Source: JBFAPK01 sp040676675 (GTDB lineage: Bacteria > Actinomycetota > Actinomycetes > Mycobacteriales > Micromonosporaceae). Taken from it: a DNA stretch of 64,000 nt. Under the pieces are notes generated by a model. It saw only the letters and a list, made by a program, of their open reading frames with translations, searched no databases and was not told where the DNA came from. A program made the translations under genes and the position numbers. Positions 59,236-64,000 of this stretch are shown here, in pieces; within the stretch, counting starts at the first letter, position 1, and the number at the start of each line of letters is the position of its first letter. Where the stretch lies: NCBI RefSeq assembly GCF_040676675.1, contig NZ_JBFAPK010000036.1, positions 1-64,000 of the forward strand, written 5' to 3'.

Positions 59236-59503
59236 CGAGCGACCGAGGGCCGCCGCGCGGCGCCGACGCCCGCCGGGCTGGCTGGCTGGCTGGCGGGTGC
59301 ATCCTCGCCGCCGTGGCGGGCCGGAAAAGTAAGTCGCTCTTTTCGCTCCACACCTTCGAGGTTGTGATCACATCGAATTCGATGTGGAGGGAAAAGAGCG
59401 AACCACTTTCGCCAGGGTCACTCAGCGTGCCCGCACTGGTCACCTACGACCATTGGCTCGGCCGGTCGGGACCGGGCTCCGAGCGGGCCCGGCCGGCCGG
59501 GCG
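59236..59503. other. Gene-free stretch with GGCT repeats and palindromes
   Basis: It holds (GGCT)n at about 59275-59295 and the nested palindrome cluster at 59334-59401 described separately. No frame looks coding. Confidence 0.6.
59334..59401. repeat. Nested palindrome cluster
   Basis: Outer arms of 19 bp (59334-59352 and 59383-59401) are complementary with one mismatch. Inside are a perfect 18-bp palindrome CACATCGAATTCGATGTG (59369-59386) and TGTGATCACA (59363-59372). The base composition is AT-rich for this genome. It may be a MITE-like remnant, a large operator or a cruciform-prone site. Confidence 0.8.
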
Positions 59504-60337
59504 TCAGCGCGTCGCGGCGCGGGCGAGCCGGCGGGTTACCGCGAGGTGCCAGGTGAGCGCCGAGAGCGCGGCCAGCAGCGAACCGGCCGCGACGATGAGG
59601 TGCGGATAGATCCCCATCCCCATCGGTACGCCGAACAGGCCCCGGTCGAGCCCGAGGGGCAGCCCGGTCGCGTACGGGGTCGCCGGGAACAGCGCGAACC
59701 CGACGCAGAGCAGCCCGAAGCAGGCCGCCGCCGCGAGCGGGAACCGCCGGGGCGACCGCCCCAGCCCGGCCCGCCGGGCGACGAGGCGACGGGCCAGTAG
59801 CGCCACCGCGCCGACCAGCAGCAGGACCAGCCCGGCCGTGGCGTTGCTCCGCAGGTCCGACGCGCTGGACGTGCAGGCGCCGGCGCCGGCGGGTGGCAGG
59901 TGACCACCGGCCAGGCAGGACGGTGCAGCCGGCGGGTGCAGGCGGAGCAGGGTCGCCAGTTCGACCACCTTGGCCAGGTAGGTGGCGGCCAGCAGCAGCA
60001 GAACCAGCCCCGCGAGCAGCCAGCCGCCCGACACGAGCGCGCCGGCGGCGCGGGCCCGGGCGGCGCGGCGTACCTGCCGGGCGACCACCTCCGGCGGGCC
60101 GAACCGGGCTACCGCCTCCCGTTCGGCCCGGGCCACCGGCACGCCGCGGGCCGTCTCCGCGCCGACGGCGGTACGCAGGTGGTCCTCCGTCTCGGCCAGG
60201 AGCCGGCGTCCCGCGGCCCCCGTACCCGCGAGGTGGTCGAACATCTCGTCGAGGTACCGGTCGACCGCGTCGCCCGGACCCCCGGCTCCCGGACCCCCGC
60301 CGCCCTCCGGCCGGTCCGCGTCATCAATCTCGCTCAT
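59504..60337 (-). CDS. HAAS-domain membrane protein (PadR partner)
   Basis: A 277-residue protein. The N-terminal 90 residues form a HAAS-type helical domain (DRYLDEMFDHLAGTGAAGRR, ETEDHLRTA, REAVARFGPPEVVARQV), then five membrane spans. Coupled to PadR by an ATGA overlap, the usual PadR-HAAS pair; the domain is thought to act with PadR in signalling across the membrane. An extracytoplasmic loop has two cysteines (PSCLAGG, AGACTSS). Confidence 0.85.
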   Translation of the reverse strand: MSEIDDADRPEGGGGPGAGGPGDAVDRYLDEMFDHLAGTGAAGRRLLAETEDHLRTAVGAETARGVPVARAEREAVARFGPPEVVARQVRRAARARAAGALVSGGWLLAGLVLLLLAATYLAKVVELATLLRLHPPAAPSCLAGGHLPPAGAGACTSSASDLRSNATAGLVLLLVGAVALLARRLVARRAGLGRSPRRFPLAAAACFGLLCVGFALFPATPYATGLPLGLDRGLFGVPMGMGIYPHLIVAAGSLLAALSALTWHLAVTRRLARAATR

Positions 60338-60666
60338 ACCATTCCCTCCGCGATCTCCGGTCCCAGGACCGCTCGTACGCCCCGCGCGAAGCTCCACCAC
60401 TCCCCCTGCTTGGTGACGAGCGCGGCGTTGCCCGAGGCGGTGAGTGCGTAGACCCGCCGCCGTCGCGGCGCGCTGGTGTCCCACCGGCTGACCACCAGTC
60501 CGTCCCGTTCGAGCCGGTGCAGCGCCGGGTAGACGGTCCCCTCCGGCAGCGCGAACGCGCCGTCGGAGCGCTCCCTCAGGGCGACGATCAGCGCGTAGCC
60601 GTGCACCGGGCCGGTGTGCCGCAACGTGCCGAGCAGCAGCAGGTCGAGGTGCCCCCGAAGGTCCAT
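60334..60666 (-). CDS. PadR-family regulator
   Basis: A 110-residue PadR winged helix: MDLRGHLDLLLLGTLRHTGP, HGYALIVALRERS, LPEGTVYPALHRLERDGLV. The ATG at 60666 is exactly 7 nt after a -10 box, so translation is leaderless. A dyad CCTAG-AAGC-CTAGG at 60668-60681 overlaps the -10, fitting autorepression. Its MFS neighbour upstream ends 33 bp away. Confidence 0.9.
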   Translation of the reverse strand: MDLRGHLDLLLLGTLRHTGPVHGYALIVALRERSDGAFALPEGTVYPALHRLERDGLVVSRWDTSAPRRRRVYALTASGNAALVTKQGEWWSFARGVRAVLGPEIAEGMV

Positions 60667-60673
60667 ACCTAGA

Positions 60674-60702
60674 AGCCTAGGCATAGGCACGCTAGGTGTC
60701 AA
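60674..60702 (-). promoter_or_regulatory. Consensus leaderless promoter of padR
   Basis: On the minus strand TTGACA, a 17-bp spacer, TAGGCT, 7 nt, then ATG. The -35 overlaps the stop of the MFS gene. CCTAG-N4-CTAGG covers the -10. Confidence 0.8.
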
Positions 60703-62285
60703 CGCGAGGCGGCGCGGTCGGCGGCGGAGGCGGTGGCGACGTCCACGGGGTAGCTGCGGCGGGCGAGCAGCATGAGCAGCCCGTTGGCGAGCAGCGGCAG
60801 GAGCATGATGAGGAAGGCGTCCTGCAGCCCGCTGGCGCGGTCCCCCGTTCCGCCCCCGCCCCCGTCGCCGAGGACGTCGGCGACCAGCCCGAAGGTCGCC
60901 GGGGCGACGGCCTCCGCGGCGAGGCGCAGCACGGTACGCAGGCTCTCGGCCCGGCCCCACATGCTGGCCGGGACGATGTCGAGCCGGGCGGCGTCCAGCG
61001 GCGGGTTCGCGGCCGCGAGCGCGGCGGTACCGAGCACGATCGCCGGCAGCGCCAGGGCGAGCGGGGTGAGGACGAAACCGGGCAGCAACAGCAGCGCCGC
61101 CAGGGTGAAGCCGGCGGCGGGCACCAGGATGCGGGCCTCGGTGCGGCCCCGGCGCAGGGCGCGGTCGGTGAACCGGCCGCCGGCCACCGCGCCGACCAGC
61201 GCCGCCACGCCGATGACCACGATGAGCACGCCCAGACCCAGCTGGGAGACGTGGAAGTGCCGGATCGCGAAGACGACCACGAACGTGCGCAGCCCGGCGA
61301 AGAAGAAGTAGCCGGTGGCCGAGGCGATGATCAGCAGCCGGTTGCTCGGGATGCGCAGCAGGAAGACGGTGGCGCGCAGCAGCGACATCTCCTCGTCCTC
61401 CGGCCGGAGCACCCGCTCCGGCGCGGGTCGGATGCCCCAGGCGTCGACCACGGCGCGGGCCTGGTCGACCTGCCGGCCGCCACCGCCGCCGGGGCGGGCA
61501 CCGCCGCCCTCGGGCCCGCCCTCCCCCGCGCCGCCGCTGGTGCCGGCACCGTCGGACGCGGCGGCACCCTCGGGCGCGGCCCGCTCGCCCGCGCCGTCCT
61601 CCCGCGGATCGCCGGGCAGCCAACCCGCCCCGCCCCGGGCCGGTTCGGGCAGTTGCCGCCACACGCTCACGGCCAGCGCGAGGCTCGCGGCGGCCAGCAG
61701 GAAGAACGCGTACCGCCAGGAGAACGTCGCGGCGATCTCGCCGCCGACGAGCAACCCGGCACCGGCACCGGCGATCTCGCCGGTGAGGATCCAGCCGAGC
61801 ACGGCGGCCCGGTCGGCGGGCGGGATGAAGTCGCCGGTCAGCGAAACCACCACCGGACCCGAGGCGGCGACCGCCGCGCCGAGCAGCAGGCGGGAGGCGA
61901 GCAGCCACTCGTAGTCGGGGGCCAGTCCGCCGGCCACCATCGCCACGGCCCAGACGGCGATCACCACGGCGAGCAGGCGGGCCCGGTGCAGCCGGTCGGC
62001 CAGTACGCCCATCGGTATGGCCGCGACCACCCCGACGCCCGCCGACGCGCTCGCCAGCAGCCCCAACTGGGCGTGGCCGATCTCCAGGTCGGCCTCCAAC
62101 TGCGCGGCGGAGGCGCCGATGGTGCCGGTGTCGGCGGTGTTCAGTCCGAGCACGGCGGCGAGCAGCAGCACCACCCGCAGCCGGCCCGGTCCGCCCAGGG
62201 TCCTGCGGGCGCGCCGGTCGACCCAGCCGGCGACCGCCGCGCCGGGACCGGTGCCGTCGCCGGCCCTCGGGCGCGCACCCGCCAT
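60699..62285 (-). CDS. MFS transporter with long Gly/Pro/Glu-rich loop
   Basis: A 528-residue transporter with twelve spans. Motif A GVLADRLHRARLLAV follows span 2. The central cytoplasmic loop (about residues 215-305) is unusually long and low-complexity, rich in Gly, Ala, Glu and Pro. It resembles drug or sugar efflux carriers. No clear ribosome site; ATG 62285. Possibly under PadR control, but the padR promoter lies inside its end. Confidence 0.85.
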   Translation of the reverse strand: MAGARPRAGDGTGPGAAVAGWVDRRARRTLGGPGRLRVVLLLAAVLGLNTADTGTIGASAAQLEADLEIGHAQLGLLASASAGVGVVAAIPMGVLADRLHRARLLAVVIAVWAVAMVAGGLAPDYEWLLASRLLLGAAVAASGPVVVSLTGDFIPPADRAAVLGWILTGEIAGAGAGLLVGGEIAATFSWRYAFFLLAAASLALAVSVWRQLPEPARGGAGWLPGDPREDGAGERAAPEGAAASDGAGTSGGAGEGGPEGGGARPGGGGGRQVDQARAVVDAWGIRPAPERVLRPEDEEMSLLRATVFLLRIPSNRLLIIASATGYFFFAGLRTFVVVFAIRHFHVSQLGLGVLIVVIGVAALVGAVAGGRFTDRALRRGRTEARILVPAAGFTLAALLLLPGFVLTPLALALPAIVLGTAALAAANPPLDAARLDIVPASMWGRAESLRTVLRLAAEAVAPATFGLVADVLGDGGGGGTGDRASGLQDAFLIMLLPLLANGLLMLLARRSYPVDVATASAADRAASR

Positions 62286-62422
62286 CCCCGCCCCCGATCG
62301 CCGGATAGGCCCGGCGTACCCCGATCGACGGTCCCGACACCTGGCACGACGGTTGTCCGGGAATGGTCCCGCCGGTCGGGGCCGGGCGGGAGAGCCGCGT
62401 GGCTCCGGTACGGCGGGGGCCG

Positions 62423-64000
62423 TCAGGCCGGCAGCGGCGGGGCGCCGCGCAGCGGTGGCGGTACGGCGCCGAGCAGGTACCGGTCCGGGCGGACCAGGAC
62501 GACGACGGGGCCGGCGGCGGCGCCCGAGCGCCGCCCGAGCAGGCCCCGACCCAGGGCGCCCGTCGGCAGTTCGACCCGCCGGCAGCCCTCGGTCACCGGG
62601 CCGGAGACCCCCGCCACCAGGACCACCGCGTCGCGGGCGGCCAACCAGGCGAGCGCGGCCGGATCCGCACCGGCGAGCGGGTCACAGCCCACGCCGATCA
62701 CCGCCCAGCGATGGTCGAGCAGGCGGTCGAGCCGGACGGGCCCGTCGGCCGTACCGACGAGCGGATTCGGCAGCGGCCGGCCGGCGGCGGGCAGCGCGCC
62801 GGCGAGACGCCTCGGCAGCTGCCGTCGGGCCCGCTCCTGCCGGCCCGCCCGGGACTGGAGGCCGGGCACCGCGGCGGCGGTGCGCAGCACCGTACGGAAC
62901 AGCGCCGAGACGCCCCGGTTGCGGGTCTGCAACACCCGGCCGACCGCGAGGCTGAGCCTCGTCGTCCGCGCGATGTCGTGGCGGCGCTCGCGCTCGTACC
63001 CGTCGAGCAGGTGCCCGCCGGCCCCTCCGCGCACGACCTCGACCAGGCGCCAGGCCAGGCTCGCCGCGTCGCGGACGCCCGTGGCCAGCCCCTGACCGAC
63101 GAAGGGCGGCATGGCGTGGGCCGCGTCCCCGGCGAGCAGGACCCGCCCGCTGCGCCAGCGGGCCGCCTGCCGGGCGTGGAAGGTGAAGACCGCGGCGCGG
63201 CGGACCCGTACCAGCTCCGGGTCGACCCACTCCGCGACCAGCCGGCGGACCACCTCCGCGCCGGTCATCGCGGCCGGCTCCGCACCCGGCAGCAACATCC
63301 ACTCCCAGCGGCGGCGGCCCGGGCCGGCGAACGTCACCGCTGGCCGGCGCGGGTCGAGCACCATGGAGACGGTCGCTTCGCCGGACGGCCCCGCCGGGGC
63401 GGGGACGCCACCGTGGGCGGTCACGGCGTCGACGGTCCCGGCACGCGGGCCGGCGTCGACGGTCGCGGCGTCGACCACGAGCCACGGCTGGGCGAAGGTC
63501 CGGCCGGGAAAGGGCAGACCGGCGAGGCGGCGTACGGTGCTGGAGGCGCCGTCGCAGGCGACCACCCAGCGGGCCCGGACGGTCGTACCGTCGTCCAGGA
63601 CGACCCCGACGGCGTCGGCGGCCGGTTCCAGCGCGGCGACGGCGCGTCCGGTGCGGACCGTGACGCTCGGCAGGCCGGCGACGCCCTCGCGCAGCGCCGC
63701 CTCCAGCTCCGGCTGGTCGATCATCGCGAGCAGGGGCAGTCCGGAGTCGGGTTCGGCCGGCGAGACGGTGAACAGGGCGGTGCGGTCCGGCCCGAGGAAG
63801 CGCGAGTGCCGCACGGCGACGGCCCACCGGTCGAGGTCCGCCGCGCCGGGCAGCCCGACCAGGGTCCGCAGCACCTCCTCGTCCAGCGCGGCGGCGCGCG
63901 GCAACGGGTACGGCGCGGAGTCCGGGTCGACGACCACGGTCGCCACGCCCCGCTGCCCGAGCAGCGCGGCCAGTACGGCGCCGACCGGGCCGTACCCGGC
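62423..64000 (-). CDS. FAD-dependent aromatic monooxygenase, N-terminus outside window
   Basis: At least 525 residues, cut off at the window edge. The readable start AGYGPVGAVLAALLGQRG is the GxGxxG FAD-binding loop, so about 10-20 residues are missing. VVACDGASSTVRRLAG and RVLLAGDAAHAMPPFVGQGL are the DG and GD motifs of group A flavin hydroxylases. The C-terminal 110 residues form a thioredoxin-like domain as in phenol hydroxylase/PheA-TfdB types. It probably hydroxylates an aromatic ring using NAD(P)H and O2. Confidence 0.9.
   Translation of the reverse strand, partial: AGYGPVGAVLAALLGQRGVATVVVDPDSAPYPLPRAAALDEEVLRTLVGLPGAADLDRWAVAVRHSRFLGPDRTALFTVSPAEPDSGLPLLAMIDQPELEAALREGVAGLPSVTVRTGRAVAALEPAADAVGVVLDDGTTVRARWVVACDGASSTVRRLAGLPFPGRTFAQPWLVVDAATVDAGPRAGTVDAVTAHGGVPAPAGPSGEATVSMVLDPRRPAVTFAGPGRRRWEWMLLPGAEPAAMTGAEVVRRLVAEWVDPELVRVRRAAVFTFHARQAARWRSGRVLLAGDAAHAMPPFVGQGLATGVRDAASLAWRLVEVVRGGAGGHLLDGYERERRHDIARTTRLSLAVGRVLQTRNRGVSALFRTVLRTAAAVPGLQSRAGRQERARRQLPRRLAGALPAAGRPLPNPLVGTADGPVRLDRLLDHRWAVIGVGCDPLAGADPAALAWLAARDAVVLVAGVSGPVTEGCRRVELPTGALGRGLLGRRSGAAAGPVVVLVRPDRYLLGAVPPPLRGAPPLPA

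Noticed and set aside
1..64000. tRNA, rRNA or CRISPR array
   Set aside because: No T-loop/acceptor pairs, rRNA stretches or regularly spaced repeats were seen by eye; a covariance search was not possible.

Overview
The window is a high-GC actinomycete chromosome segment. The many GTACG-type words, paired XRE/DUF5753-DUF397 genes, two NarL-type two-component systems, leaderless promoters and several small families point to Micromonosporaceae (Micromonospora or a close relative). This is judged from gene families and base composition only; no rRNA or other marker gene is present. Coding density is high, and most genes sit in short translationally coupled runs with ATGA or GTGA overlaps.

0.2-9.8 kb: a Thg1-like tRNA repair polymerase lies behind a large inverted repeat. 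A minus-strand operon follows that looks like an undescribed secreted-peptide system: a 60-residue precursor with eight cysteines, a TlpA/MauD-like thioredoxin, an ABC exporter, an S26 signal peptidase, a MauE-like redox membrane protein and a small protein-tyrosine phosphatase. A 16-bp hairpin separates the precursor from the machinery. Upstream are a membrane-anchored alpha/beta hydrolase and a divergent NarL-type two-component system.

9.8-13.9 kb: a decayed IS701-family element, bounded by matching inverted repeats and a CTAG duplication, encloses an IS3 fragment, small genes, a cold-shock protein with an attenuator-like leader, and a fatty-acid desaturase. The CTAG target carries the stop codons of the genes on both sides.

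13.9-24.2 kb: three small coupled genes, an XRE/DUF397 pair, a VOC protein, an LtrA-type membrane protein, a hydrolase with a divergent TetR regulator and two operators, 20-bp tandem repeats, a MerR-methyltransferase fusion, a DUF1152 protein, an M48 protease with a zinc ribbon, and an internally deleted aminoglycoside phosphotransferase.

24.2-34.9 kb: accessory DNA rich in remnants. It has a large toxin-like protein with the VGNRA signature of contractile-injection-system cargo, pieces of two insertion sequences, truncated genes (DUF1877 and others), a MarR/tautomerase pair, a P-loop kinase and a crystallin-J1-like/SMI1 fusion.

34.9-51.9 kb: a second two-component system divergent from an ABC transporter with a wide inverted repeat between them, secreted and membrane proteins (one with a possible PD-(D/E)XK site), an MFS protein, a GT2 glycosyltransferase, a delta-9-type desaturase, a histone H1-like protein, a divergent adenylate kinase, a hydrolase/HTH pair and an AraC regulator.

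52.2-58.6 kb: an operon for a PaoABC-type molybdenum hydroxylase with an inserted 4Fe-4S site, a membrane protein, an NTF2-like protein and an XdhC maturation factor. 58.7-64.0 kb: a DUF6194 gene behind a hairpin, a cluster of nested palindromes, a PadR/HAAS pair with a consensus leaderless promoter, an MFS transporter and the start-truncated end of an FAD monooxygenase that runs off the window.
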